Part shown: positions 43,936 through 52,841 of the stretch, piece by piece
How the letters are laid out: each line of letters opens with the position of its first letter
How positions within the stretch are numbered: position 1 is the stretch's first letter
NCBI RefSeq assembly: GCF_001439785.1
Contig: NZ_JYLI01000014.1
Span: 96,230-160,229 of the forward strand
Length of the DNA: 64,000 bases
Reading direction: 5' to 3'
Source of the DNA: Pseudomonas poae
GTDB lineage: Bacteria; Pseudomonadota; Gammaproteobacteria; Pseudomonadales; Pseudomonadaceae
Translations under genes and position numbers: made by a program
The notes under the pieces: generated by a model
Databases searched by the model: none
Seen by the model: only the letters and a program-made list of their open reading frames with translations
Told to the model about the DNA's origin: nothing

Positions 43936-44720
43936 GCCACCTGCGCCACAAGCTGCTGCGACAACAGGTGCTTGAGCAACGCACGGTAGGCCAGCACGCC
44001 ACGGCTCTTGCCATCGAACTGCGACGGCGTGAGCCCCGCGCGGCTGGCGTCACGCAGGCGCGTGTCGACCGGGATGTAGCCGTTCCAGATCGCGTCCGGG
44101 TAGCCGTCGCGCAGCACGCGCAAGGTGCCGAGCGATGCCTGGGTACGCCGGTCGAACAGGGTCGGCACGATGCTGTAGGGCAACGGCTGCTTGCGCGAGC
44201 GGTTGATCATCGCCAGAGTGCTGACCATGCGCTCCAGGCCTTTGACGGCGAGGTGTTCGGTCTGCACCGGGATCACCAACTGCTGGCTGGCCGCCAGGGC
44301 GTTGACCATCAGCACACCGAGCAACGGCGGGCTGTCGATGATTGCGTAGTCGAATTCCTGCCACAGTTGCGCCAGGGTCTTGGCGATCACCAGGCCCAGG
44401 CCGCTTTGCCCTGGAGACTGTCGCTCAAGGGTGGCCAGCGCGGTGCTGGACGGCAGCAGGGAAATGCTTTCGTTGCTGGTGGGCAGCAGCAGCTGCCCCG
44501 GCAAGTCGGCCGGCACACTGCCCTTGTGCAGGAACAGGTCGTAGCAGCTGTGTTCCAGGGCATCCGGGTCGTAGCCGAAATAGCTGGTCATCGAGCCGTG
44601 AGGGTCCAGATCGACCACGACCACACGCTTGCCCGCCTCGGCCAGCAAGCCGGCTAAAGCGATGGAGGTGGTGGTCTTGCCGACTCCACCTTTTTGATTG
44701 GCAACTGCCCAGACTCTCAT
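43932..44720 (-). CDS. parC: ParC-like ParA-family ATPase for polar chemotaxis arrays
   Basis: The 262-aa ParA/Soj-type ATPase has a deviant Walker A (ANQKGGVGKTTTS, residues 7-19), Walker A' VVVDLDPHGS, and the switch DSPPLLGVLMVNAL. Chromosomal ParA acting in segregation is encoded near the origin beside parB; here no parB is present and the gene lies between motD and the ParP-like gene. The context therefore marks it as the ParC type, which positions chemotaxis arrays at the old pole. The ATG is at 44720, 51 bp after motD. Confidence 0.88.
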   Translation of the reverse strand: MRVWAVANQKGGVGKTTTSIALAGLLAEAGKRVVVVDLDPHGSMTSYFGYDPDALEHSCYDLFLHKGSVPADLPGQLLLPTSNESISLLPSSTALATLERQSPGQSGLGLVIAKTLAQLWQEFDYAIIDSPPLLGVLMVNALAASQQLVIPVQTEHLAVKGLERMVSTLAMINRSRKQPLPYSIVPTLFDRRTQASLGTLRVLRDGYPDAIWNGYIPVDTRLRDASRAGLTPSQFDGKSRGVLAYRALLKHLLSQQLVAQVA

Positions 44721-44771
44721 TCGGTTGGTTCCTCCCGGCAGGCAATGGCGCGACCGAGACAGTGCATAAAA

Positions 44772-45665
44772 TTAGTGAGCCGGCGACGGGGAATTGACGG
44801 AGCCCTGTCGAACCGGCGGCTTAACCGCTGGCGGTGCAGTTTGTGTGCCAGCGCGCTTCAACGCGGCATCCGGTGTTGCATTTGCAGTGCCGGTGCCCGT
44901 AAGGCTGCGGCGTACGTCCAGGTTGCGTGATACCACCAGCACCACGCGGCGGTTGCGCGCGCGGCCCTGCACCGTGGCATTGTTGGCCACCGGCTGAAAC
45001 TCGCCATAACCCACCGACGCCAGGCGGCCGGGGTTCACACCCTGCATGGCGAGCATGCGCACGATGCTCGCCGCCCGCGCCGACGACAGCTCCCAGTTGG
45101 TCGGGTACTGCGCGGTGCTGATCGGCACGTTATCGGTAAAGCCTTCCACATGGATCGGGTTTTCAAACGGCTTGAGGATCGCCGCCACCTTGTCGATGAT
45201 GCTGAACGCCTGGTCGCTGGGGATGGCGTCGGCACTGGCGAACAACAGGCTGGAGTTGAGTTCGATCTCCACCCACAGCTCATTGCCGCGCACAGTCATC
45301 TGATTGGAGTTGATCAGGTCGCCGAACGCCGCACTGATGTCATCCGCGATGCTTTTCAGCGGGTCGCTGGTGCCACCTATTCCCGCAGCGGTTTCGTCGC
45401 TGTCGTTGACCAGCGGCTTGGCCGGGGTCACGGTCTTGGGCCGCTCGTCGCCAATGGGAATCGGCTTGAGCGCGCGATCCGTGTCGTTGAACACGCCCAC
45501 CAACGCCTGGGAAATGATCTTGTACTTGCCTTCGTTGACGGACGAGATCGAATACATCACCACGAAAAACGCGAACAGCAAGGTGATGAAGTCCGCGTAG
45601 GACACCAGCCAGCGTTCATGATTGACGTGTTCTTCAGGCTCGCGGCGGCGACGGCTCACTGGCAA
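44772..45665 (-). CDS. motD: flagellar stator protein MotD (MotB-type)
   Basis: The 297-aa MotB-family stator subunit has one membrane helix near residues 21-42 with the proton-accepting aspartate in LVSYADFITLLFAFFVVMY (Asp about 25). A periplasmic plug/linker follows, then an OmpA-like peptidoglycan-binding domain (about 145-255, NWELSSARAASIVRML and GYGEFQPVANN), and an Ala/Thr/Pro-rich tail. With MotC it forms the second stator of Pseudomonas, used especially in swarming. motC lies 9 bp upstream. Confidence 0.95.
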   Translation of the reverse strand: MPVSRRRREPEEHVNHERWLVSYADFITLLFAFFVVMYSISSVNEGKYKIISQALVGVFNDTDRALKPIPIGDERPKTVTPAKPLVNDSDETAAGIGGTSDPLKSIADDISAAFGDLINSNQMTVRGNELWVEIELNSSLLFASADAIPSDQAFSIIDKVAAILKPFENPIHVEGFTDNVPISTAQYPTNWELSSARAASIVRMLAMQGVNPGRLASVGYGEFQPVANNATVQGRARNRRVVLVVSRNLDVRRSLTGTGTANATPDAALKRAGTQTAPPAVKPPVRQGSVNSPSPAH

Positions 45666-45674
45666 CTCCCCCCA

Positions 45675-46415
45675 TCAATCCATGAAGCCCTGGAGCTTCA
45701 ATTCGATGGAACGCGGGTTCTCGCCCTCGGCAATCGACAGGATGCCTTCGAGCAACATTTCGCGATAACGGGACTGGCGCAGCGCAATCGACTTGAGCTT
45801 GCTCGCCACCGGCAGCAGCACCAGGTTGGCACTGGCCACACCATAAATGGTGGCGACGAACGCCACGGCAATCCCGCTGCCCAGTTGCGACGGATCAGCG
45901 AGGTTGCCCATCACATGGATCAGGCCCATCACCGCACCGATGATGCCGATGGTCGGCGCGTAGCCGCCCATGCTTTCAAAGACTTTGGCGGCATTGATAT
46001 CGCGGCTTTCCTGGGTGTAGAAATCCACTTCCAGGATGCTGCGGATCGCCTCCGGTTCGGCGCCGTCAACCAGCAGTTGCAGGCCTTTGCGGGCGTAGCT
46101 GTCGGGCTCGGCATCGGCCACGCCTTCCAGACCCAGCAGACCTTCCTTGCGTGCGGTGAGGCTCCAATTGACCACGCGGTCGACGCCGCCGGCCAGGTCC
46201 ACGCGCGGCGGGAAAATGATCCACACCAGAATCTGCATGGCGCGCTTGAACGAACTCAAGGGCGCCTGCAGCAAGGCCGCGCCCACGGTGCCGCCGATCA
46301 CGATCAACGCAGCCGGACCGTTGGCCAGGGCGCCGAGGTGGCCGCCCTCCAGGTAGTTGCCGCCAATGATCGCGACAAAGGCCAGGGTAATGCCGATCAG
46401 GCTCAACACATCCAT
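45675..46415 (-). CDS. motC: flagellar stator protein MotC (MotA-type)
   Basis: This 246-aa MotA-family proton-channel subunit has four membrane helices: about 1-20, 30-50, 145-170 (PTIGIIGAVMGLIHVM) and 178-200. The cytoplasmic loop between TM2 and TM3 carries the charged residues that meet FliG. The ATG overlaps the cheB stop (TGATG), so expression follows the chemotaxis operon. Motif AYAPTIGIIG-like GGYAPTIGIIGA is characteristic. Confidence 0.95.
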   Translation of the reverse strand: MDVLSLIGITLAFVAIIGGNYLEGGHLGALANGPAALIVIGGTVGAALLQAPLSSFKRAMQILVWIIFPPRVDLAGGVDRVVNWSLTARKEGLLGLEGVADAEPDSYARKGLQLLVDGAEPEAIRSILEVDFYTQESRDINAAKVFESMGGYAPTIGIIGAVMGLIHVMGNLADPSQLGSGIAVAFVATIYGVASANLVLLPVASKLKSIALRQSRYREMLLEGILSIAEGENPRSIELKLQGFMD

Positions 46416-47548
46416 CAGAGACAGGCCTCCACCAGATGCCGGCCGATGTCGTCCAGGCTGTAGACAGCGTCGGCAAGGTCAGCCTTGACGATGGCCATGG
46501 GCATGCCATAGATCACGCAGCTGGCTTCGTCCTGGGCCCAGATGGCGCTGCCGCCCTGCTTGAGCAGGCGCGCGCCTTCACGGCCGTCGGCGCCCATGCC
46601 GGTGAGCACCACCGCCAAAACCTTGTCGCCGTAGGACTTGGCGGCGGAGCCAAAGGTGATGTCCACGCACGGCTTGTAGTTGAGGCGCTCGTCGCCCGGC
46701 AGGATTTTGATCGCGCCACGCCCGTCCACCATCATCTGCTTGCCACCCGGTGCCAGCAGCGCCAGGCCAGGACGCAGGATGTCGCCATCCTCGGCTTCCT
46801 TGACGCTGATGCGGCACAGCTTGTCCAGGCGCTCGGCGAACGCCTTGGTGAACGCAGCGGGCATGTGCTGGATCAGCACGATGGGCGCCGGAAAGTTGGC
46901 CGGCAGTTGGGTCAACACCCGTTGCAGGGCTACCGGGCCACCGGTGGAGGTGCCAATGGCGACCAGCTTGTAAGCCTTGCGCTTGGGCGCCGATGAGTGC
47001 GTGTGCGCATGGGCGCCGGGCGCCGGGTTACGGGCTGGCGCGGCGGGTGCAGGCCGGGTCGTCGGCGCAGGTGCCGGGCGGTTGAACGAGGAACCTGCGG
47101 GCGCAACCGGTGCGGCTGCCGGCGCTGGTGCGCTGGACAGGCTGCGGCGGTTACTGCGCGCAATGCTGTGCACCTTCTCGCACAGCATCTGCTTGACCTT
47201 CTCGGGGTTGCGCGAGATGTCTTCGAAATTTTTCGGCAAAAAATCCACCGCGCCGGCGTCCAGCGCGTCGAGGGTCACTCGGGCGCCTTCGTGGGTCAGC
47301 GAGGAGAACATCAATACCGCGGTGGGGCAGCGTTGCATGATATGGCGCACGGCCGTGATGCCATCCATCATCGGCATCTCGTAGTCCATGGTGATCACGT
47401 CCGGCTTCAACGCAATCGCCTGGTCAATCGCCTCTTTGCCGTTGGTGGCCGTGCCGACCACCTGGATGCTTGGATCGGCGGAAAGAATTTCCGAGACGCG
47501 GCGGCGGAAGAAACCCGAATCGTCCACCACCAGGACCTTGACTGCCAT
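46415..47548 (-). CDS. cheB: chemotaxis protein-glutamate methylesterase CheB
   Basis: The 377-aa response-regulator methylesterase removes methyl groups from chemoreceptors. The receiver domain (1-125) has VVDDSGFFRRR and the phospho-acceptor Asp in VITMDYEMPMMDG (about 56). After a Pro/Ala-rich linker (about 140-185), longer than in E. coli, comes the esterase domain with catalytic Ser in AIGTSTGGPVALQ, His in LIQHMPAAFTKAF and Asp in the VVLTGMGADGREGA region. I use the ATG at 47548 (AACGGAGTG upstream). It is co-transcribed between cheA and motC. Confidence 0.95.
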   Translation of the reverse strand: MAVKVLVVDDSGFFRRRVSEILSADPSIQVVGTATNGKEAIDQAIALKPDVITMDYEMPMMDGITAVRHIMQRCPTAVLMFSSLTHEGARVTLDALDAGAVDFLPKNFEDISRNPEKVKQMLCEKVHSIARSNRRSLSSAPAPAAAPVAPAGSSFNRPAPAPTTRPAPAAPARNPAPGAHAHTHSSAPKRKAYKLVAIGTSTGGPVALQRVLTQLPANFPAPIVLIQHMPAAFTKAFAERLDKLCRISVKEAEDGDILRPGLALLAPGGKQMMVDGRGAIKILPGDERLNYKPCVDITFGSAAKSYGDKVLAVVLTGMGADGREGARLLKQGGSAIWAQDEASCVIYGMPMAIVKADLADAVYSLDDIGRHLVEACL

Positions 47549-47597
47549 AAACACTCCGTTAGGTGGGGCGGGCGTTACCGCCTGGGCCCCACCAAAA

Positions 47598-49805
47598 TCA
47601 AATACGCCGTGCGGCGTAACGCTTGAGCATGCTCGGAACATCGAGAATCAGCGCGATCCGACCGTCACCGGTAATGGTCGCACCCGACATGCCCGGGGTC
47701 CCCTGCAGCATTTTGCCCAATGGCTTGATCACCACCTCTTCCTGGCCCACCAGTTGGTCGACCACGAAGCCGATGCGCTGGGTGCCCACGGACAGGATCA
47801 CCACATGGCCTTCGTGTTGTTCCTCATGCTTGGCCGATGCCACCAGCCAGCGCTTGAGGTAGAACAGCGGCAAGGCCTTGTCGCGCACGATCACCACTTC
47901 CTGGCCGTCGACCACGTTGGTGCGCGACAGGTCGAGGTGGAAGATCTCGTTGACGTTGACCAACGGGAAGGCGAACGCCTGGTTGCCCAGCATCACCATC
48001 AGGGTCGGCATGATCGCCAGGGTCAGCGGCACCTTGATGACGATCTTGGAGCCCTGGCCCTTGGTCGAGTAGATGTTGATCGAGCCGTTGAGCTGGCTGA
48101 TCTTGGTCTTCACCACGTCCATGCCGACGCCACGGCCGGACACATCGGAAATCTCGGTCTTGGTCGAGAAGCCCGGGGCGAAGATCAGGTTGTAGCACTC
48201 GGTGTCGGTAAGACGGTCGGCGGCGTCCTTGTCCATCACGCCACGCTTGACGGCGATATTGCGCAGGATCGCCGGGTCCATGCCTTTGCCATCGTCGGTG
48301 ATCGACAGCAGGATATGGTCGCCTTCCTGCTCGGCCGCCAGAATCACCTTGCCGTTGCGCGACTTGCCCGCCGCTTCACGCTCTTCGGGAGTTTCCACGC
48401 CGTGGTCGACAGCGTTGCGCACCAAGTGGACCAACGGGTCGGCCAGGGCCTCGACAAGGTTCTTGTCGAGGTCGGTTTCTTCGCCCACCAGTTCCAGGTT
48501 GATTTCTTTCTTGAGCTGGCGTGCCAGGTCGCGAACCAGACGCGGGAAGCGGCCGAAGACTTTCTTGATCGGCTGCATGCGGGTTTTCATCACCGCGGTC
48601 TGCAGGTCGGCGGTGACCACGTCGAGGTTCGACACGGCCTTTTGCATGGCTTCATCGCCACTGCTCAGGCCCAGGCGCACCAGACGGTTACGCACCAGCA
48701 CCAACTCGCCCACCATGTTCATGATGTCGTCCAGGCGTGCGGTGTCTACCCGTACGGTGGTTTCGGCTTCGGTGGTGACCGGTTTTTCGGCCACGGCGGC
48801 AGCCGGGGCACGCGCAGGTGCTGCGGCCGGTGCCGGCGCGGGCTTGGCGACCGGTGCAGGTGCTGGCTTGGCGGCCACAGGCGCCGCAGTCGCCGCTGCG
48901 GCCGGGGCCACTTCGGCGAACTTGCCCTTGCCATGCAGTTCGTCGAGCAAGGCTTCGAATTCGTGATCGCTGATCAACCCGTCACCGGCCGGTGCTGCGC
49001 TGGCGGCAGCAGCGGCTGGCGCCGTCGCGGCGACTTCCGGCAAGGCATCGGCAGCGAACGTGCCCTTGCCGTGCAGTTGGTCGAGCAAGGCTTCGAATTC
49101 GTCGTCGGTGATATCGGTGCTGGCGCTGGCTGCGGCTGCGGGCGGCGCGGCCACCGGTGCCACGGCGTCGGCAGCGAACTGACCTTTGCCATGCAACTGG
49201 TCGAGCAGGGATTCGAATTCGGCGTCGGTGATGTCTTCGCTGGTCGGCGCGGCAGGTGCCGCAGCCGGTGGCTGTGGCGCTTGCGGTGCTTCGGCCTCGG
49301 CCTTCACAGCGTTGAGCGAATCGAGCAGTTGTTCGAACTCGCTGTCGGTGACATCCGGCTCAGGCTCAGGCTCGGCCACCGGCGCAGGCGCAGCTTGCAC
49401 GGCGACCGCCTCGTCAGCTGGCTCTGCCAGGCGCGCCAGGGCGGCCAGCAGTTCCGGGGTGGCGGCGGTGATCGGGGCACGTTCGCGCACTTCGCTGAAC
49501 ATGCCGTTGACCGCATCCAGTGCTTCGAGAATCACGTCCATCAACTCCGAGTCGACCTTTCGCTCACCCTTGCGCAGGATGTCGAACACGTTCTCGGCGA
49601 TGTGGCAGCACTCCACCAGCTCATGGAGCTGGAGGAAGCCGGCGCCCCCTTTTACAGTGTGAAAACCGCGAAAAATTGCATTGAGCAGGTTCGCATCATC
49701 CGGTCGGCTTTCCAGCTCGACCAGTTGTTCGGACAGTTGCTCTAAAATTTCGCCGGCCTCTACAAGGAAATCCTGAAGGATTTCTTCATCGGCGCCGAAG
49801 CTCAT
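47598..49805 (-). CDS. cheA: chemotaxis histidine kinase CheA with CheY-peptide-like repeats
   Basis: The 735-aa kinase has HPt (P1) with phospho-accepting H49 (GFHTVKGGAGFL), P3 dimerisation (about 345-410), P4 ATPase (N box HLVRNAVDHG, G boxes DDGKGMDP and GRGVGMDVVK) and P5 CheW-like domain to the end. The region between P1 and P3 (about 130-345) is Ala/Pro-rich and has no globular P2 that I can recognise. Instead it has four spaced short repeats: VTDSEFEQLLDSL (residue 152), ITDAEFESLLDQLHGKG (192), ITDDEFEALLDQLHGKG (232) and ISDHEFEALLDELHGKG (278). Three carry LHGKG plus a following F-A. They resemble the FliM N-terminal peptide LSQDEIDALL. cheZ lies 11 bp upstream and cheB 49 bp downstream. 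Confidence 0.97.
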   Translation of the reverse strand: MSFGADEEILQDFLVEAGEILEQLSEQLVELESRPDDANLLNAIFRGFHTVKGGAGFLQLHELVECCHIAENVFDILRKGERKVDSELMDVILEALDAVNGMFSEVRERAPITAATPELLAALARLAEPADEAVAVQAAPAPVAEPEPEPDVTDSEFEQLLDSLNAVKAEAEAPQAPQPPAAAPAAPTSEDITDAEFESLLDQLHGKGQFAADAVAPVAAPPAAAASASTDITDDEFEALLDQLHGKGTFAADALPEVAATAPAAAAASAAPAGDGLISDHEFEALLDELHGKGKFAEVAPAAAATAAPVAAKPAPAPVAKPAPAPAAAPARAPAAAVAEKPVTTEAETTVRVDTARLDDIMNMVGELVLVRNRLVRLGLSSGDEAMQKAVSNLDVVTADLQTAVMKTRMQPIKKVFGRFPRLVRDLARQLKKEINLELVGEETDLDKNLVEALADPLVHLVRNAVDHGVETPEEREAAGKSRNGKVILAAEQEGDHILLSITDDGKGMDPAILRNIAVKRGVMDKDAADRLTDTECYNLIFAPGFSTKTEISDVSGRGVGMDVVKTKISQLNGSINIYSTKGQGSKIVIKVPLTLAIMPTLMVMLGNQAFAFPLVNVNEIFHLDLSRTNVVDGQEVVIVRDKALPLFYLKRWLVASAKHEEQHEGHVVILSVGTQRIGFVVDQLVGQEEVVIKPLGKMLQGTPGMSGATITGDGRIALILDVPSMLKRYAARRI

Positions 49806-49816
49806 GTGGGTGCTCC

Positions 49817-50605
49817 TTAGAAGCCTAAACTGGATAACAGGTCATCGACATCATCCTGACCTGACACAACGTCTTCACGTTTATCGGCATGAATCTGCGG
49901 ACCTTCACCCTTGGCGAGATGTTTTTGTGGATCTTTTTCCGAAAGGATCGCCGCACGGTCATGTTCGATGCCGGCAAAACGATCGACCTGCCCGGCCATG
50001 AGCACCAGTTTGAGCAGGTTGCTTTCCACTTCGGTGACCAGTTGGGTCACGCGCTTGATCACTTGACCGGTGAGGTCCTGGTAATCCTGGGCCAGCAGAA
50101 TATCGTTGAGGTTGCTCGCCACGGTGCGGTTTTCCTGTTCGCTACGCGACAGAAAACCGTCGACCCGACGGGCCAGCTCACGAAACTCTTCAGCACCCAC
50201 TTCGCGACGCATGAAGCGGCCCCAGTCGTGACTGAGCGCCTGGGCTTCGGTGGCCATGCCATTGACCAGCGGCGTGGCGTTTTCCACCAGGTCCATGGTG
50301 CGGTTGGCCGCTGCCTCGGTCAGCTTGACCACATAGGACAGGCGTTCAGTGGCATCGGTGATCTGCGAAATTTCTTCGGCCTGGGGCATGTGCGGATCAA
50401 TCTGAAAATTGACGATCGCACTGTGCAGCTCGCGCGTGAGCTTGCCCACTTCCTGGTACAGGCCGCGGTCACGGGTCTGGTTAAGCTCATGGATCAACTG
50501 CACCGCGTCGCCGAAATGACCTTTTTCAAGGCTCTCGACCAACTCGTGAGCATGCTTTTTCAGGGTCGACTCAAAATCGCCCAATGTTGTTTCTTTCTGC
50601 TCCAT
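49817..50605 (-). CDS. cheZ: CheY-P phosphatase CheZ
   Basis: This 262-aa helical protein accelerates CheY-P dephosphorylation. The catalytic region with the Gln insertion is in ILLAQDYQDLTGQVIKRV (about residue 165). The C-terminal CheY-binding peptide is intact, GQDDVDDLLSSLGF at the very end, after a low-complexity linker. It follows cheY by 18 bp and precedes cheA by 11 bp. Length and termini match Pseudomonas CheZ. Confidence 0.95.
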   Translation of the reverse strand: MEQKETTLGDFESTLKKHAHELVESLEKGHFGDAVQLIHELNQTRDRGLYQEVGKLTRELHSAIVNFQIDPHMPQAEEISQITDATERLSYVVKLTEAAANRTMDLVENATPLVNGMATEAQALSHDWGRFMRREVGAEEFRELARRVDGFLSRSEQENRTVASNLNDILLAQDYQDLTGQVIKRVTQLVTEVESNLLKLVLMAGQVDRFAGIEHDRAAILSEKDPQKHLAKGEGPQIHADKREDVVSGQDDVDDLLSSLGF

Positions 50606-50623
50606 AGCTCCCCCGCGATGGCA

Positions 50624-50998
50624 TTAGCCTTGGATGCGTTCGAAGATTTTTTCGATCTTCTCTTTTAGCGCCAATGCCGTGAATGGCTTGACCACGTAAC
50701 CGTTTACCCCGGCTTGGGCGGCTTCGATGATCTGTTCACGCTTGGCTTCGGCGGTCACCATCAGCACAGGCAGGCTGCGCAGCTTCTCGTCGGCGCGCAC
50801 ATGGCGCAACAGGTCGATGCCGGTCATGCCCGGCATGTTCCAGTCGGTTACCAGAAAGTCGATGCTGCCGCTGTTGAGGATTGGAATCGCGGTAATACCG
50901 TCATCCGCCTCGACCGTGTTTGTGAACCCAAGGTCACGCAACAGGTTTTTTATGATCCGCCGCATCGTTGAGAAGTCATCAACGATGAGGATTTTCAT
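50624..50998 (-). CDS. cheY: chemotaxis response regulator CheY
   Basis: The single-domain 124-aa receiver starts MKILIVDDFSTMRRI. The acidic pair is D8-D9, the phospho-acceptor Asp is in FLVTDWNMPGM (about 53), the Thr is in MVTAEA and the Lys is in YVVKPFTA (about 105). CheY-P binds FliM to switch motor rotation. The ATG at 50998 gives the canonical length; an upstream TTG would add eight residues. The 167-bp gap after fliA has no sigma-28 promoter that I can support. Confidence 0.97.
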   Translation of the reverse strand: MKILIVDDFSTMRRIIKNLLRDLGFTNTVEADDGITAIPILNSGSIDFLVTDWNMPGMTGIDLLRHVRADEKLRSLPVLMVTAEAKREQIIEAAQAGVNGYVVKPFTALALKEKIEKIFERIQG

Positions 50999-51165
50999 GT
51001 TCTTGTCCAATTCGACCTCCAAGCAGTCTTAAACGCGCCCAGCACCTGGACGCGCCATTTCAATCAACAGGCGTTACACAAAAAGGACTGCCGGGTCCAC
51101 CACGGGTCGAACCCGCGAAAGTAGTGACCTTCGCGGTATCGTCTGCAGTGTCCCCACACTGCCTG

Positions 51166-51906
51166 TCAGCGCGCGCGCCACTCTCCCAAACGCCCCCGCA
51201 AACGGGCTGCGCACTGGCTATGCAACTGGCTGACACGCGATTCGCTGACCCCCAGGACCTCACCGATTTCCTTGAGGTTCAGCTCTTCGTCGTAGTACAG
51301 CGCCAGGACCAGGCGCTCACGCTCCGGCAAGTTGGCAATGGCGTCCGCCAGTGCGCCCTGAAAACGTTCATCTTCCAGGTCGCGTGACGGCTCCATATGC
51401 GCACTCGCGCCGTCCTCGTGCAGCCCTTCGTGTTCGCCGTCCTGCAACAGGTCGTCGAAACTGAACAGGCGGCTGCCCAAGGTATCGTTCAAAATCCCGT
51501 AATAATCATCGAGACTCAATTGGAGTTCGGCCGCAACTTCGTGATCTTTAGCGTCGCGACCGGTTTTTGCTTCAATTGAGCGAATTGCGTCACTGACCAT
51601 CCGCGTATTGCGGTGCACCGAACGCGGCGCCCAATCCCCTTTACGCACTTCATCGAGCATGGCGCCACGGATACGAATACCCGCATACGTCTCGAAACTG
51701 GCGCCCTTGCTCGCGTCGTACTTGGTCGACACTTCGAGCAGACCGATCATGCCGGCCTGGATCAGGTCTTCGACCTGCACGCTGGCCGGCAGGCGTGCCA
51801 GCAGGTGATAGGCGATGCGCTTGACCAGCGGCGCATAGCGCTCGATCAATTCGCCCTGGCTGTCACGTGCCGATTTTTTATAGAGGTTGTAGCCGCTGGA
51901 TGTCAT
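51166..51906 (-). CDS. fliA: flagellar sigma factor FliA (sigma-28)
   Basis: The 246-aa sigma factor transcribes late flagellar and chemotaxis genes, including cheV in this window. Regions 2 (ERYAPLVKRIAYHLLARLPA, then VQVEDLIQAGMIGL), 3 (KGDWAPRSVHRNTR) and 4 (LPERERLVLALYYDEELNLK, then EIGEVLGVSESRVSQLHSQ) are complete. The ATG overlaps the fleN stop (ATGA), so it is translationally coupled. It is presumably held inactive by FlgM, encoded elsewhere. Confidence 0.97.
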   Translation of the reverse strand: MTSSGYNLYKKSARDSQGELIERYAPLVKRIAYHLLARLPASVQVEDLIQAGMIGLLEVSTKYDASKGASFETYAGIRIRGAMLDEVRKGDWAPRSVHRNTRMVSDAIRSIEAKTGRDAKDHEVAAELQLSLDDYYGILNDTLGSRLFSFDDLLQDGEHEGLHEDGASAHMEPSRDLEDERFQGALADAIANLPERERLVLALYYDEELNLKEIGEVLGVSESRVSQLHSQCAARLRGRLGEWRAR

Positions 51907-52736
51907 AGCACAGGACCCGCGCTTGTCTGATGCACCAATCGCTCGACGAAGAACTCCAGATGTCCGCGCGGGTTGGCGGGCAGCGGCCAGGTATCGACCT
52001 TCTGGGCAATCGCCTTGAATGCCAGCGCGCATTTGGAACGCGGGAATGCTTCGTAGACCGCACGCTGTTTTTGCACAGCCTTGCGCACGCATTCGTCGTA
52101 GGGAACCGCGCCAACGTATTGCAGGGCGACATCAAGAAAACGATCCGTGACCTTGGTCAGCTTGGCGAACAGGTTGCGCCCTTCCTGCGGGCTCTGGGCC
52201 ATATTGGCCAGCACGCGGAAGCGATTCATGCCGTAGTCACGGTTAAGCAGTTTGATCAGGGCGTAGGCGTCGGTGATCGAGGTGGGCTCGTCGCACACCA
52301 CCAGCAGCACTTCCTGCGCAGCGCGTACAAAGCTGACCACGGACTCGCCAATGCCGGCGGCGGTATCGATCACCAGCACGTCGAGGTTGTCGCCAATGTC
52401 GCTGAACGCCTGGATCAGGCCGGCATGCTGCGCCGGGCTCAGGTGCACCATGCTCTGGGTGCCAGAGGCAGCCGGCACGATGCGGATCCCGCCAGGCCCC
52501 TGCAGCAGCACATCGCGCAGCTCACAGCGCCCCTCGATCACATCGGCGAGCGTATGTTTGGGGGTCAGCCCCAGCAGAACGTCCACGTTCGCCAGGCCCA
52601 GGTCAGCGTCCAGCAGCATGACGCGACGGCCAAGCTCTGCCAGGGCCAGGGACAAATTCACTGACACGTTAGTTTTCCCGACGCCACCTTTGCCGCCGGT
52701 CACCGCGATCACCTGTACGGGATGCATGCTGCCCAT
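51903..52736 (-). CDS. fleN: flagellar number regulator FleN (FlhG)
   Basis: This 277-aa MinD/ParA-type ATPase antagonises FleQ and keeps flagella to one or few per pole. Deviant Walker A VTGGKGGVGKTNVSVNLS (residues 13-30), LLDADLGLANVDVLLGL and VIDTAAGIGESVVSF are clear. The ATG at 52736 (MGSMHPVQVI) is used; an ATG three codons later is possible. It overlaps fliA by 4 bp and lies 105 bp after flhF. Confidence 0.95.
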   Translation of the reverse strand: MGSMHPVQVIAVTGGKGGVGKTNVSVNLSLALAELGRRVMLLDADLGLANVDVLLGLTPKHTLADVIEGRCELRDVLLQGPGGIRIVPAASGTQSMVHLSPAQHAGLIQAFSDIGDNLDVLVIDTAAGIGESVVSFVRAAQEVLLVVCDEPTSITDAYALIKLLNRDYGMNRFRVLANMAQSPQEGRNLFAKLTKVTDRFLDVALQYVGAVPYDECVRKAVQKQRAVYEAFPRSKCALAFKAIAQKVDTWPLPANPRGHLEFFVERLVHQTSAGPVL

Positions 52737-52841
52737 TTTATTTCTTTACCTTGTCTTGCTTAGACGCAGGCTACATGGCTTGGCCGCTTGAATCGCTTGC
52801 AGACCATCGATGTAGGTACATTTCACGGCGTTCATCCTGCC

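Noticed and set aside
47388..49745. A 785-codon open frame antisense to cheA
   Set aside because: Histidine- and glycine-rich translation mirrors CheA's Ala/Asp/Val codons; there is no start signal or family motif.
51110..51160. Possible sigma-28 promoter before cheY (GACGATAC on the minus strand)
   Set aside because: Two mismatches in the -10 and no TAAAG/TCAAG at the correct spacing upstream; not supported.
51023..51165. tRNA-like GGGTTCGACCC with a neighbouring hairpin between fliA and cheY
   Set aside because: The T-loop would be only 5 nt, there is no anticodon arm, and no acceptor stem can be paired. It is a small hairpin at most.
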